DNA from: Candidatus Trichorickettsia mobilis
Lineage (GTDB): Bacteria; Pseudomonadota; Alphaproteobacteria; Rickettsiales; Rickettsiaceae
DNA length: 64,000 nt
Direction: 5' to 3'
Assembly (NCBI RefSeq): GCF_963422225.1
Contig: NZ_OY728607.1
Coordinates: forward strand, 62,001 to 126,000
The position numbers and the translations under genes are program-made. The notes beneath the pieces were generated by a model, which searched no databases, was not told the DNA's origin, and saw only the letters and a list, made by a program, of their open reading frames with translations. Shown one piece after another: positions 52,319 through 62,769 of this stretch (positions are counted from its first letter, which is position 1; each line of letters opens with the position of its first letter).

Positions 52319-54336
52319 TTATTTGTCGTTAACTAATAAAGGATATAACTTACCTTGATTTATGGTAAATGCCTGTGCAAACATTGATGCAAATCTTTTG
52401 CGATTACTAAAAACACAAAGACCGATATTTTTCTGTTTAGTATAATCTATTATTTGTTTTAGTACTTGTGCACCACTCTCATCATCTAGGTAATCAAAAG
52501 GTTCATCAATAATTATAAAATCAGTATTAACTAGAATATCCTCGATAGCATAAATTTTTTACTCTCGCCGGATGAAAAAGGTACTTTTTCAAAATTTATA
52601 ATTTCTTGCGCTAATCCATGTTCAATTTTATTTACTTTTTCTAATAAGCCAACTTTATTCAAAGCATCCGTAATATCAAGATGAGTTACTGATTGGTTAT
52701 CCAATTTTAAATTATCCAGAATTGTTCCAGTAAAAAATCGTGCTGTTGCTGGAGAAAAATGTATTTTTGATCTAATATCACTTTGACCAAAATTAGCTAA
52801 TTCTAGATTGTTAATTTCTATTGAACCTTGATGTATTGTCTGTAGTCCAGCAAGGGCATTAAACAATGTAGATTTTCCTGATCCCGGTTTACCATAGATA
52901 AAACTATTGTTTTGGCGATCTAAGGTAACATTTAAGTTATCCAATACCATTTCTCTTGAATTGAAACTTATCGATACCGATTTTACGGTAATATTATCTA
53001 CTCTTTCAAGTGGTAAGCTGGTGGTATGTTCTAATGGTAATTTAGAAAAATTTTCTAAATTAGAAAATAGCATTTTTAATCGATAAAAATTAAATAATAG
53101 GCCGGTAATTTTTGATGTTGAAACAGCTCTTGAAGTAAACATGGAGCAGGCGGCTAATTGTCCAATAGTCAGAGTACCTTCAAGAATTTGTACAGCTCCG
53201 ATTGATACCACAGCGATTAAAGATCCAAACATTATTAAGGTTGAAACATGATTAATACAAGCAAAAATTGTGTTATAATGTAGCCGGTTAGTACCTTTAA
53301 CCTCTGCTTTTATTTCTTTATTACAAAAATAATTCTCCATATTTGCTAACTTAATAAAGTTGATAGATTGCATTATTTCTGTTTGGATGTGTTTTTTTTC
53401 AAAGGTTTTTTCGGTAGAAAGGTGGACAAAGTTTTTTATTGTTGATTGATAAAATAAATTAATTATCACTACAATTGATATAGCTATAATCGTTACATAC
53501 ACCAGATTACCACCGATAAAATAGATCATGAAGATAAACAGCAACATAAAGGGTACGTCAATTACGGCTATTATATGTAATAATCCCATAAACCTAGTCA
53601 AGGATTGGCCATCGCTAATAACTTGCGACAAAAATGAATTAACTTCTGGCGTACTACTTGCCTTGACATGTATTAGTCTATTGGTAAAAAATTCATCTAC
53701 TTGTTCCTCCAACTCTTCAATATTTTCACCTATAAGAAAAGTTAGAGCTGCTCGATTAATAAACCAAATTAATAAAAATACGATTGCAACGAAAAGTAAC
53801 CATACTAAATTGCTGATAAAGCCATTAGGTAGTACTTTATCAAATACATTCATGTCAAAAAGAGGTACGATAAAGGCAAGGAGGTTGGTGATCAGACCAC
53901 CAATGAAAATATATACCCCATTTTTGCTAAATAATTGGCGTATAAACCAATTAAAAGTAATTTGCTCTGGTAATGTTGTTATGTGTGCGTGTGCTTGTTT
54001 TTGAGGGCAGAAGGTCAGTGTGAATAGTAGTATATTTTTATTATTAATAGTTAGTATGTCGTTATAGTTACAGATCCTTGATTCAGCATTATCTACTGTA
54101 TTATAAAGTAAATAACTTTCGTTTTCCTGAGCTACGATATCTTTGATATTAGTAATTTCTGTAATATTAAAATGTAAACTTGCTAATCTTAATTTTAATT
54201 CTTCCAGGCTAATATCTTCAGCTGATAATTTTTTTTTGATATACTCAACACCATGATTATCTAAATCATATTGTTGTTTTAATTGTGTTATAATATTAAA
54301 AAATACTTCCTTGTTCACATTATCTTCCTTATTCAT
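52319..54336 (-). pseudogene. Type I secretion ABC transporter ATPase/permease, frameshifted
   Basis: Inner-membrane ABC half-transporter that would export the neighbouring adhesin. The frame from 54336 holds an N-terminal regulatory region (1-140, no evident C39 peptidase catalytic residues), a six-segment permease (about 150-420) and an ATPase with Walker A YGKPGSGKST near 490 and a weak signature FSSGES. It stops at 52531 before Walker B. A run of six A (complement of 52555-52560) is one short: with seven, the frame reads SGESKKIYAIEDILVNTDF and then IIIDEPFDYLDDESG (Walker B and D-loop), ending at TAA 52319 for about 672 aa. The H-loop His is replaced, so the restored protein would be unusual too. 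A sequencing error in the A tract is the main alternative. Confidence 0.75.
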
Positions 54337-54352
54337 TAGTTATTAAAGATGA

Positions 54353-56539
54353 TTAGTGGTGATCATCGATAAAATTTGCATCTCCATCAGCTCCATCGTC
54401 TATTATTGGAGTAATATGATCTTCTATTGGTGTTATCAAGTCTTCTTGCGGTATAAAATCGATAGAAGAAATATCATTTTGATGAATATTGTTAGAAAAA
54501 TTATCTAGCGTTACCCGAATTGAAGATAGATTTATTGTGCTAATATCTGTGATAGGTGAGGTAAATACTATCGTATGTGAGCTCTCTCCTGCCTGGAATA
54601 TAATTTGTCCATTATTTAGCTCGGTATCACCGGAATATATCTGATAATTCATTGATGCCTCACCAGAATTATTAGTAATTGTCTGATTAAGCGTGACCAT
54701 AAATTCTAACTGCATGTTGCCATTATCTATTGATTGTGAATATATATTGGCAGTGTGACCTGGATCTATCGGGAATCCTGTTACCTCAATATCTCCGGTG
54801 GCAGTTATATGATATGCATCACCATATGGAGCCTCATTGGGAAATGATATTGATTGTACAGCTGCTTCTTCTGGCATATAAAACACCCCTAGCGCAATAA
54901 TATAATCACCTGCTGCTAAATCTCCTAAATGTAGAAAAGAATCTAAGCCAGTAGTAGAATTATCATGACCAAAACCACCATCATCATTAAAGCCTACCTG
55001 AGTTCCAAATGTGCCATCAGCTGTTTGTTCAAAAACTCGTAAATATGTATCCCAACTATTATTGAAATTGGAACTAACGTCTAAAGTTAGATCGCCGCCA
55101 TTATGATGTATATGCCATTGATCTACTGAAGAATATCCATTTTCATTAATGATGGTGCCAGCAAGTACTATCCCTGTAGTTACCGGTTCAGTTAGTGATA
55201 CTGTAGCATCCGATAACTCAATTTCCAATGGTCTGAACACTCCAATTTGAGCTAAGCTGGATACTATATCATCATTGTGCAATTCATTAACATTAATTGA
55301 TATATCACCTGCTACTAGAGTTTCGATATTTTCTCTGTTTAAATTTATGCTCCAATTACCATTATCTTCTACATTTACGATAGTAGTAACATTATTACCT
55401 AAATTATCAACTAGTCTAAGTTCAACATTATTATTCGCTGAAGCAGTGCCGGACAGGGTTAATAGTTCATTATACCCTATGTTATCCCAAGTTAAATTGT
55501 AAATAGTCAAAGGGATAGTGTTATCTGGAGGTGTAACATCCGGAGGTGTAACATCCGGAGGTGTAACATCCGGAGGTGTAACATCCGGAGGTGTAACATC
55601 TGGAGGTGTAACATCTGGAGGTGTAACATCTGGAGGTGTAACATCTGGAGGTGTAACATCTGGAGGTGTAACATCTGGAGGTGTAACATCTGGAGGTGTA
55701 ACATCTGGAGGTGTAACATCTGGAGGTGTAACATCTGGAGGTGTAACATCTGGAGGTGTAACATCTGGAGGTGTAACATCTGGAGGTGTAACATCTGGAG
55801 GTGTAACATCTGGAGGTGTAACATCTGGAGGTGTAACATCTGGAGGTGTAACATCTGGAGGTGTAACATCTGGAGGTGTAACATCTGGAGGTGTAACATC
55901 TGGAGGTGTAACATCTGGAGGTGTGACATCTGGAGGTGTAACATCTGGAATAATTAGTATGGGATTGTCATTGCTATTCGTATTGGCAAGATTTACTGAA
56001 GTAGCAGCTGTACTATTTGTATCTTGGATAGATGAATTCGTCTGAGTTATACTATTAACAATATTACTGGTACTGGCACTAGAAAATGTAGATGAAGATG
56101 ATTCAGAAGTTGCAGCAGCTGCTTGAGTAGACTCAGTGTGATTTTGAGCTTCTTGTTGTTCTTGGCTATCAGATACCACTGAATGATTTTCATTTGGTGC
56201 TGCTTCAGAAGTAGAGCTTTCTGAGGCTGTTGATGTTTGTACTTCCTGTTTCACTGTAATATCATTACCAGCCTGCACATTATTAACTTTGCTGAATTCA
56301 TTGTTGGCATTGCCAGCTGAATTTAAAATTTTGCTATTATTTTCTGTATTACCTTGATCAGCATCGGTATTATATTCGGTTTCGGTGGAGGTATTGGCAG
56401 CATTTGTTGATAGTAACTTAGTTGTTTCTTCTTTAGTTTCAGTTGATTCTTGTACCAAGCTATTCATAGCTGAGGTTACAGTAGAAGTATTAATAGTTGT
56501 GCGCATAGCTTCTGTGTCATTACCAGTTTTTTTTGACAC
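54353..56539 (-). CDS. Large repeat-containing secreted protein, probable type I adhesin
   Basis: A 728-aa protein without a signal peptide. Residues 1-195 are Ser/Thr/Glu/Asn-rich; then come 28 copies of PPDVT (about 200-340), followed by a bacterial Ig-like domain (LTLSGTASANNNVELRLVDNLGNN), a DVUA0089/pre-peptidase-like domain (WDTYLRVFEQTADGTFGTQVGFNDDGG) and a Calx-beta-like stretch (LEFMVTLNQTI...GEASMNYQIYSGD). These modules are typical of surface adhesins exported by LssB/HlyD type I systems, and the gene lies between the ATPase and hlyD. It has no RTX nonapeptides. The start is GTG 56539 with GGAG upstream; it overlaps nothing. Function as a cell-surface adhesin is inference. Confidence 0.8.
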   Translation of the reverse strand: MSKKTGNDTEAMRTTINTSTVTSAMNSLVQESTETKEETTKLLSTNAANTSTETEYNTDADQGNTENNSKILNSAGNANNEFSKVNNVQAGNDITVKQEVQTSTASESSTSEAAPNENHSVVSDSQEQQEAQNHTESTQAAAATSESSSSTFSSASTSNIVNSITQTNSSIQDTNSTAATSVNLANTNSNDNPILIIPDVTPPDVTPPDVTPPDVTPPDVTPPDVTPPDVTPPDVTPPDVTPPDVTPPDVTPPDVTPPDVTPPDVTPPDVTPPDVTPPDVTPPDVTPPDVTPPDVTPPDVTPPDVTPPDVTPPDVTPPDVTPPDVTPPDVTPPDVTPPDNTIPLTIYNLTWDNIGYNELLTLSGTASANNNVELRLVDNLGNNVTTIVNVEDNGNWSINLNRENIETLVAGDISINVNELHNDDIVSSLAQIGVFRPLEIELSDATVSLTEPVTTGIVLAGTIINENGYSSVDQWHIHHNGGDLTLDVSSNFNNSWDTYLRVFEQTADGTFGTQVGFNDDGGFGHDNSTTGLDSFLHLGDLAAGDYIIALGVFYMPEEAAVQSISFPNEAPYGDAYHITATGDIEVTGFPIDPGHTANIYSQSIDNGNMQLEFMVTLNQTITNNSGEASMNYQIYSGDTELNNGQIIFQAGESSHTIVFTSPITDISTINLSSIRVTLDNFSNNIHQNDISSIDFIPQEDLITPIEDHITPIIDDGADGDANFIDDHH
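55527..55946 (-). repeat. 28 tandem copies of a 15-bp unit (PPDVT)
   Basis: Units of GGAGGTGTAACATCT run for 420 bp on the plus strand with an unbroken period of 15. Four or five units near 55540-55595 carry CC in place of CT, and one unit near 55917 has GTGACATCT. All other units look identical. Expected to vary in copy number between strains. Confidence 0.95.
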
Positions 56540-56775
56540 TTTAACTTCTCCACATATTAATTTAATTTGCTTAATGTTAGGCCCTTGCGCGCAAGAGCTA
56601 GCTTATTACTTAACTATTTTACTAAATCATTTTGTTTCTCATAAATAATTTGTGACAATAACTAAATTAGTTTCCATAGTTTTTTATAAAAACCATTAAT
56701 TTGGCCACAATATATTTACATTTCTAGCAAGGTATCATAAAATTAACATTAAATTTCCATTAATCACAGAGTTTT

Positions 56776-57882
56776 ATGACAGCACAACGAATTATGGGCT
56801 TAAGTTTTTTATTATTATGTCTATTGATCGTTATCAGCAATTTTATTTACATCGAAATATTTTCAAGAGCTCAAGGGGAAGTGGTTCCATATAATTCTAT
56901 CGCTAAAGCTGATTTTTTTGAGGCTGGCATTATTTCTAAGATCAGTGTACAGGAAGGAGATCATGTTAATGAGGGGCAGGTATTGGCAGAACTTGATGCT
57001 CAAGAATATTCCCTACAAACAAAATTACTATCTGATAAAATTCAATATATTACACACAAAATAGATTTGCTTAAGGGATTGTTAGTTGATCAACAAAAAA
57101 TAATTATTAACAATGAAAATAAAGTATTAGGACAAAGTAATTTTGATGAATTAAGAGAAAATTATATTGATCAGATCAAAAATTTTCAGGATTTATTAGC
57201 TGCAGACGCACGAGAATATGATGTAGTACAAGCTCTTATTGCTAAAGGTTCACTTGCAAAAATGACCGATATTACTATAAAACAAAGAGTGCTCAAGGAT
57301 GAGCAATCTTTAGTAAAGGCGATAAAAGATTTTGAGGAAAAAATTATATTTGAAATGGAAAAATATATAGAACAAAAGCAGGATTTAGAAAATAACCTAA
57401 AAATTTATCAAGTATATCTTGAAAGATCAACTCTAAAAGCTCCTGCAAATGGAGTTATCGAAAAAATATATTTCGAGCAAGATGGTCAATACGCAGCAAA
57501 AGGGGCAACATTCGCTGATATTATTGAAGATACCACAGCTAAATTTAAAATACAATTAAAGGTGAGTACTGATAAGATTGGTAAAATACACGAGAATGCA
57601 CCAGTATATATCAGAGTTAATACTTATGATCATGGTATCTTTGGCACGATCATGGGTAAAATTATTAATATTAGCATAAATGCTACAGAAGTGACGCAAA
57701 GTGAAAAATTTTATTTAATCGATGTTTTACCTGAAAAGCCTTATTTAACTTATAAAAATAAAACCTATCCTTTAAAATATGGAATGTCATTGTATGGTAC
57801 AATCGGCCGAGGTAAGGTTTCTGCGTTTGCGTATTTTATGAAGCCAGTAATTGAATCTTTTAATGATATTGGAGCATTGTAA
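56776..57882 (+). CDS. HlyD-family membrane fusion protein
   Basis: Periplasmic adaptor joining the ABC transporter to TolC in type I secretion. The 368-aa product has an N-terminal membrane segment (about 8-28), a first lipoyl half (IISKISVQEGDHVNEGQVLAELDA), a long coiled coil (about 80-215), the second lipoyl half (STLKAPANGVIEKIYFEQDGQYAAKGATF) and a C-terminal beta domain. Divergent from the adhesin gene with a 236-bp shared promoter region. It is intact, unlike the ATPase. Confidence 0.9.
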   Translation: MTAQRIMGLSFLLLCLLIVISNFIYIEIFSRAQGEVVPYNSIAKADFFEAGIISKISVQEGDHVNEGQVLAELDAQEYSLQTKLLSDKIQYITHKIDLLKGLLVDQQKIIINNENKVLGQSNFDELRENYIDQIKNFQDLLAADAREYDVVQALIAKGSLAKMTDITIKQRVLKDEQSLVKAIKDFEEKIIFEMEKYIEQKQDLENNLKIYQVYLERSTLKAPANGVIEKIYFEQDGQYAAKGATFADIIEDTTAKFKIQLKVSTDKIGKIHENAPVYIRVNTYDHGIFGTIMGKIINISINATEVTQSEKFYLIDVLPEKPYLTYKNKTYPLKYGMSLYGTIGRGKVSAFAYFMKPVIESFNDIGAL

Positions 57883-58072
57883 ATATTACTGGTTTTTTAA
57901 TAAAGATTATAAATTATTCCTGTCATTCCCAAATATGGGAATGATGTTTATTGGAAGTACACACGAATCTAGAGCAATGTGAGCGTTGTTCACGAGAGTC
58001 TATGTCAATCGTCGTTGTAAGCTCTCCATCTTCAAGCTTTGAGACCATTTATGGTCGAAGCAATAGTAAGAG
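57883..58072. other. Spacer with small inverted repeat
   Basis: Converging 3' ends of hlyD and cpoB. A short hairpin TCATTCCCAAATATGGGAATGA at about 57922-57943 may end hlyD transcription; there is no gene. Confidence 0.55.
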
Positions 58073-58843
58073 TTAATTACAACCAAGTTTAATTTTGGTA
58101 TCTTTAGCTCTTTTTATAGAAGCCGCTGGTCTACTAGGAAATTCAGCTTCAAGTTTCGCGAGTACACCACAGGCTTCTTGCTTTTTATTTAGTTCACTTA
58201 GTGCAATAGCGAGTTTCAACAAAGAATCAGCAGCCTTGGCTCCTTTTGGAGAATGTTTATATCCTTTAAGATAGTTTATCGTAGCTTTATCAAAGACAGC
58301 ACTTCTGAAAAAAACCTCTCCATACCAAAAATAAGCATTACTTATTAACGGGCTTTGAGGATTTTTTGTTAAAAATTCAGCAAATTTTTCTTCGGCGATT
58401 TGCAATTTATTCTCTTTTAAAGCAGCCAAAGCTAAATCATATTGTTTTTTATCATCTCCAACATCATTAGCAACAACAGAAGATTTAGGCTCCAGCTCTT
58501 TAGGCTTGTTATCAGAACTTAATGTTGAAATATCAAATACATCATTTGGATCGCTAGAATCTTGCGGTGATTTAGGCTTCCCTTGACTTAAATTATTGGG
58601 TGAGGGGTTGACAGATTTTATTTGCTGCTCAAGAGCAGATATTTTATGTTCCAATAGTTCTACTCTAGATAGTAGAGCTTGAATTTCTTTTTGCTGCTGT
58701 TCAATTTGATTATAATCGTTCTCAGCCTCAGCCTTATCAAATTTAAGTTGCTGACTTTGTATGTTGTAATCTTGACTTGCAAGTAAATCAACTGATAAAA
58801 CACATATGGAAAATAGAAGCAGAGTTTTTCTGAGCATATTCAT
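58073..58843 (-). CDS. cpoB: Cell division coordinator CpoB (YbgF), Tol-Pal associated
   Basis: Periplasmic TPR protein that links outer-membrane constriction by Tol-Pal with wall synthesis. The 256-aa protein has a signal peptide (LLLFSICVLSVDLLA, cleavage about residue 23), a coiled coil (about 40-75), a Ser/Pro-rich linker and C-terminal TPRs (KKQYDLALAALKENKLQIAEEKFAEFLTKNPQSPLISNAYFWYGEVFF). I choose ATG 58843; the TTG nine bases upstream is less likely. The usual tol-pal genes are not in the window. Confidence 0.87.
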   Translation of the reverse strand: MNMLRKTLLLFSICVLSVDLLASQDYNIQSQQLKFDKAEAENDYNQIEQQQKEIQALLSRVELLEHKISALEQQIKSVNPSPNNLSQGKPKSPQDSSDPNDVFDISTLSSDNKPKELEPKSSVVANDVGDDKKQYDLALAALKENKLQIAEEKFAEFLTKNPQSPLISNAYFWYGEVFFRSAVFDKATINYLKGYKHSPKGAKAADSLLKLAIALSELNKKQEACGVLAKLEAEFPSRPAASIKRAKDTKIKLGCN

Positions 58844-58908
58844 ATTATTCAATTAAATGCAGCTGCATTATACATACGAATCCATAAGAAATCAATTGTT
58901 GACTAAAT

Positions 58909-60414
58909 TTATATGGTAATGCTATCTTCATATTTAAAAGTAAGAGTAATAGTAGTTCCTACACCGATAATGCTGGTTAGGTCAAACTTGCCATGCATTA
59001 GCTCTACCAGCTTCTTGGTTAAAGGCAGTCCAAGGCCTGTACCTTCATATTTTCTACTTAATTTATTATCAATTTGTCCAAATGTAGATAATGCTTTTGG
59101 TATATCTTTTTCACTCATACCAATACCAGTGTCAATTACTTGAATATATACTTCACTCATGCTAGCATCTATTGTTATTTTTAAGGTAATTTTTCCATTC
59201 TCAGGAGTAAATTTAACAGAATTTGACAATAGGTTTAATAAAGCCTGCTTCAGTCTTTTGGGATCAGCCTTGATAACGATATGTTCTTTTGGTAAATCTT
59301 CAATTAATTGTATTTTTGCTTCATCTGCTCTAGGTTTTACAAAACGCATGCTAGAAGAAGCCAATTTATTGAGATCAAGTTCAACATGTTCAACTTTAAG
59401 CTTATCAACCGATGCTTTTGAAAAATCCAGGATGTCATTAATAATACTAAGTAAATGTTTACCAGAATTATTTATATCCTGAACATATTCTGCGTATTGT
59501 TTATTCTCTATAGCACCATAGGTTTCAGAGATGATGATTTCAGAAAAGCCAATAATTGCATTGAGTGGCGTGCGTAACTCATGACTGACATTTGCCAAAA
59601 ACTCTGTTTTTGCAGAGCTTTCAGTTTCTGCACGAATTCTTGCTTCTTCAAGTCCTCGGTTAGCTTCAAATTGTTTGTTAATTATACGTTGAGCATAGTT
59701 TGTGTTATACGTTACTATACTAAAAAATATAGAAAAAATAATCAGGAAAGCTGTAAACACTTTTTGTTCAAGGTATGACATATTTTTCCATTGTTCGGTA
59801 ACATCCGTATCAATTTCCATAACGCTATCAACTATAAAATCACTTAAATCATCATCAATAATAGGGATATAACTGCTAATAAAAGATGCTGAAGTCGATT
59901 TCTTATCTTTATTAATTATTAGAGTTTCTGGCCACAGAGCATGAGTTGTTTTACCATGGAAAGCAGATTCTATGGTTTGATTAGTCATTAAATCGCGTAA
60001 AAAATATTTATCAATTTTTGCTAAAATCAATCCATAAATACTACTATCATTATGTTTAAGATGAGCTATATTATCCGATTGCATATTGCTGATAAATTTG
60101 TTGCCATACATATCAAATAACGAAATTTGAGCATTGATATGTCTAAAAAAAGCTATAGAATCTTTTACAAAATCTATAAAATCTTGATCTTGTAACAAGT
60201 TTTGATAGCTATTTTTTTTGAATTTTTTTATAGCCAAGGGGTGCATATCCCAAATATGCTTTTGATAAATCTCGGCAATACGAGAATTTTCTGTTGCTAC
60301 TTGTTTTACGATTATTTCTTCAATCATAAAATAACGATATAATATTATATTCGCAACAATGTTGAGAAATAACCCGATAAATGATAGTCTGATAACGTAT
60401 TTATTCTGTATCAT
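58909..60414 (-). CDS. Membrane sensor histidine kinase, PleC-like
   Basis: The 501-aa protein has an N-terminal membrane segment (about 8-28), a roughly 170-residue periplasmic domain, a second membrane segment (about 215-235), a HisKA domain with the phospho-acceptor His in FLANVSHELRTPLNAIIGFSEII, and a HATPase domain (LLNLLSNSVKFTPENG, VIDTGIGMSEKD, GTGLGLPLTKKL). The SEIIISETYG segment after the H-box is typical of PleC/DivJ-type kinases that act on DivK and the cell-cycle relay. Divergent from the fliK-like gene. Confidence 0.87.
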   Translation of the reverse strand: MIQNKYVIRLSFIGLFLNIVANIILYRYFMIEEIIVKQVATENSRIAEIYQKHIWDMHPLAIKKFKKNSYQNLLQDQDFIDFVKDSIAFFRHINAQISLFDMYGNKFISNMQSDNIAHLKHNDSSIYGLILAKIDKYFLRDLMTNQTIESAFHGKTTHALWPETLIINKDKKSTSASFISSYIPIIDDDLSDFIVDSVMEIDTDVTEQWKNMSYLEQKVFTAFLIIFSIFFSIVTYNTNYAQRIINKQFEANRGLEEARIRAETESSAKTEFLANVSHELRTPLNAIIGFSEIIISETYGAIENKQYAEYVQDINNSGKHLLSIINDILDFSKASVDKLKVEHVELDLNKLASSSMRFVKPRADEAKIQLIEDLPKEHIVIKADPKRLKQALLNLLSNSVKFTPENGKITLKITIDASMSEVYIQVIDTGIGMSEKDIPKALSTFGQIDNKLSRKYEGTGLGLPLTKKLVELMHGKFDLTSIIGVGTTITLTFKYEDSITI

Positions 60415-60440
60415 AAAAAATCACTTAATCAAAATTATAT

Positions 60441-61949
60441 ATGACAGACATCAACTTTACTAGTGCAAAAATAGCAGCCTTAGCATTAGATACGCAAGCA
60501 TCCACTAATAAAACTTTAACAGATTTACTAAATGAATTGCAAACTGGTTCAATATTAAAAGGAACAGTATCTGAGATAACCAAAGATGGTCATGCTATTT
60601 TTACTACAATAGTCGGTAAATTTATCGTAGAAAATAAAAATGATCTTAAAGGTGGTGATCGTATTGCCATCAAAATTCTACAGTCTGATCAACCGCAATT
60701 AATTTGCAAATTAGTTTCTATTAATAATGAAAATACTAATAATAGAGCGGCTAAACTAGAATTAACACTGATTACACGCCAAACACCTAATGTTGAACCG
60801 CCTCATGTTCATGCTCATGATCCTGCTCCGGTTAACATCCAAAAACCACTATCAACTCTTAAGTCAGTACAAGCAGTGGTAGCTTATAAAAATCTTTCGC
60901 AACTTAGTAAAGACTCCAACTTATATGATATTTTTAAAAATTTAGAAGTTGGCGACGCCATAGAATGCGAAGCAGTACATAACATTAACTTAAAAGCTCC
61001 AGCCTATCATCAAATTACTGGAAAAGTTATTAATAATGATAATCTATCTAAACAATTAATAAAAACTGTTTTTGGTATCTTATCAATAGAAGCTCCGCTA
61101 ACTCCATTACCAATAGGTAAAGAACTTCATTTGGCCATAAAAACTATTAATAATATTCCTCTAAATCTAGAACATACTCCTATTAAATTGGATGTAGCAG
61201 ATTTTTTATTTAAACTTAATCATAGCTTACCAGCTTTAGAGCAGTTGAAAGAAGTAATGTTAAAGTTAACTACGATAAATTCTCCTCAACCTATAAATAA
61301 TAATATTGTTGATTTTGAGGCAACTCAAACAACAAAATACAGCGAAAATAGTCTGCTATTGACAGAAGATAGCCGCAATGATAAACCACCTATAACTAAA
61401 GAGCATAATCGCCAACCTTATAATCAACAATTGAATAATCTAACCTTAGTCAAAGATAATCAACAACTAGGTTTACAAAATATCAGAGAATTATTTAAAA
61501 TAATAAATGATAAAAGTCAGGTTAAAGAATTAGTAATAGACCTTGAAAAAATCAAATCATCTTTAACTGCCGGTATGGTGGATAGTGATAATAATCTACC
61601 GCAATGGTGTGTTTTATATTTGCCAGTTATTGATAATGATCAGCTTAAGAAACACAAGATATTTTTTAAGCGTACAGCGCAATTAGTAAGGTTTATTGTA
61701 TCGGTGAATGCAGAGCATATGGGAGAATTACAATTAGATGGTTTGTTAAAAATAGCTGCAAACAATAAACAAAAGATAGAAAATTTTGATTTAATCATAA
61801 GATTTAAGGGTCTAGTAAACAAGCAATTACAAGAAGATATAGGTCAAATATTTTCATATGGACAAGGAATGAGTGGCATTGCTGGTAGCTTAAACTTTGA
61901 AACAGTAGAAGAAATGACACTTCCTGATGATTTATCAGAATCAATGTAA
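60441..61949 (+). CDS. FliK-like conserved protein
   Basis: A 502-aa hydrophilic protein. N-terminal beta-rich domain with SILKGTVSEITKDGHAIFTT and GDRIAIKIL, a long Asn/Lys/Pro-rich linker with low complexity (about 290-340), and a C-terminal domain (about 390-480) that resembles the flagellar hook-length (Flg_hook) fold: WCVLYLPVIDNDQL...FIVSVNAEHMGELQLDGLL. A second FliK-like protein or a regulator of hook or secretion length is possible. Similar proteins occur in Rickettsiales without flagella, so the flagellar link is only suggestive. Confidence 0.6.
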   Translation: MTDINFTSAKIAALALDTQASTNKTLTDLLNELQTGSILKGTVSEITKDGHAIFTTIVGKFIVENKNDLKGGDRIAIKILQSDQPQLICKLVSINNENTNNRAAKLELTLITRQTPNVEPPHVHAHDPAPVNIQKPLSTLKSVQAVVAYKNLSQLSKDSNLYDIFKNLEVGDAIECEAVHNINLKAPAYHQITGKVINNDNLSKQLIKTVFGILSIEAPLTPLPIGKELHLAIKTINNIPLNLEHTPIKLDVADFLFKLNHSLPALEQLKEVMLKLTTINSPQPINNNIVDFEATQTTKYSENSLLLTEDSRNDKPPITKEHNRQPYNQQLNNLTLVKDNQQLGLQNIRELFKIINDKSQVKELVIDLEKIKSSLTAGMVDSDNNLPQWCVLYLPVIDNDQLKKHKIFFKRTAQLVRFIVSVNAEHMGELQLDGLLKIAANNKQKIENFDLIIRFKGLVNKQLQEDIGQIFSYGQGMSGIAGSLNFETVEEMTLPDDLSESM

Positions 61950-61998
61950 ATTGGCAACTGAGGTTTATATTGATTTTAAGAGAGTAAGCACTAGTTAC

Positions 61999-62769
61999 TT
62001 ATTGCAACATCTCATGAGATGCTACATCCCATGAATATTGGTGATTATTATCGTGGTATAAATCTTTCCCTAATTTGATTATTAATTTGGGATAAAAGTG
62101 AGACTGGAAAGCTCTAATTACATAGTTAGTCTGGAGATCAAATATACCGGTGATTGCTATTTTGTAACCGATTTTTTGCAAATTTTGCTGTAATTTAGCG
62201 ACCTCATCTGATTTATCACCAAAAGAAAACATAATATCAACCACAGAATCAACCACAGAAGTAGATTTGTGAGCGAGGTCTAGATCTACAGGTATTTTAT
62301 GCCATAATAGGCCTAGCTTATGTTGTGCCAAATATGACCAATTGAAAAATGGTCCAGGGTCAATTTTTCTGTTTGGAGCAATGTCTGAATGACCCAAGAT
62401 ATTAGTTCTTGGAATGTTATATAGCTGTATTAGTTGATTGCATAAGCTAATACAGCTTTGCATTTGCGCTATTGGGTAATTGGTATAACCTAAATTATCT
62501 AATTCTATACCGATAGAATATTCATTAATACCACTATAATTTTGCCAGTTGCTGACTCCGGCGTGCCATGCGCTATGTTGATCTTCAACCAGCTTAAACA
62601 CTTCACCATCAGCCTTAATCACATAATGAGCGCTAACCTTGGCTTCAATATTACATAATTTGCCGATGGCTTCATCAAACTCCATTTCTGTATAATGAAT
62701 AATGATAAATCTTATCTCACTTTTTCTGACAGAATAATTAGGAGAACAAAATTTTGTAATTATATTCAT
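61999..62769 (-). CDS. ampD: N-acetylmuramoyl-L-alanine amidase AmpD
   Basis: Zinc amidase that cuts anhydro-muropeptides in cell-wall recycling. The 256 aa hold an Amidase_2 domain (about 15-165) with zinc ligands in IIHYTEM, YVIKADG-type core, WHAGVSNW and GHSDIAPNRKIDPG, and a C-terminal peptidoglycan-binding segment (FGDKSDEVAKLQQNLQKIGYKI, about 187-230). The extra binding domain makes it larger than E. coli AmpD. Divergent from lepB with about 100 bp between. Confidence 0.92.
   Translation of the reverse strand: MNIITKFCSPNYSVRKSEIRFIIIHYTEMEFDEAIGKLCNIEAKVSAHYVIKADGEVFKLVEDQHSAWHAGVSNWQNYSGINEYSIGIELDNLGYTNYPIAQMQSCISLCNQLIQLYNIPRTNILGHSDIAPNRKIDPGPFFNWSYLAQHKLGLLWHKIPVDLDLAHKSTSVVDSVVDIMFSFGDKSDEVAKLQQNLQKIGYKIAITGIFDLQTNYVIRAFQSHFYPKLIIKLGKDLYHDNNHQYSWDVASHEMLQ

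Noticed and set aside
55527..55946. CRISPR-like regular repeat
   Set aside because: Units are contiguous 15-mers without spacers and lie in a coding frame.
55507..56045. Long plus-strand (GGVTS) and second minus-frame (MLHLQ) open frames
   Set aside because: They are shadows of the 15-bp array, which stays open in several frames because it lacks stops; composition is meaningless outside the PPDVT frame.
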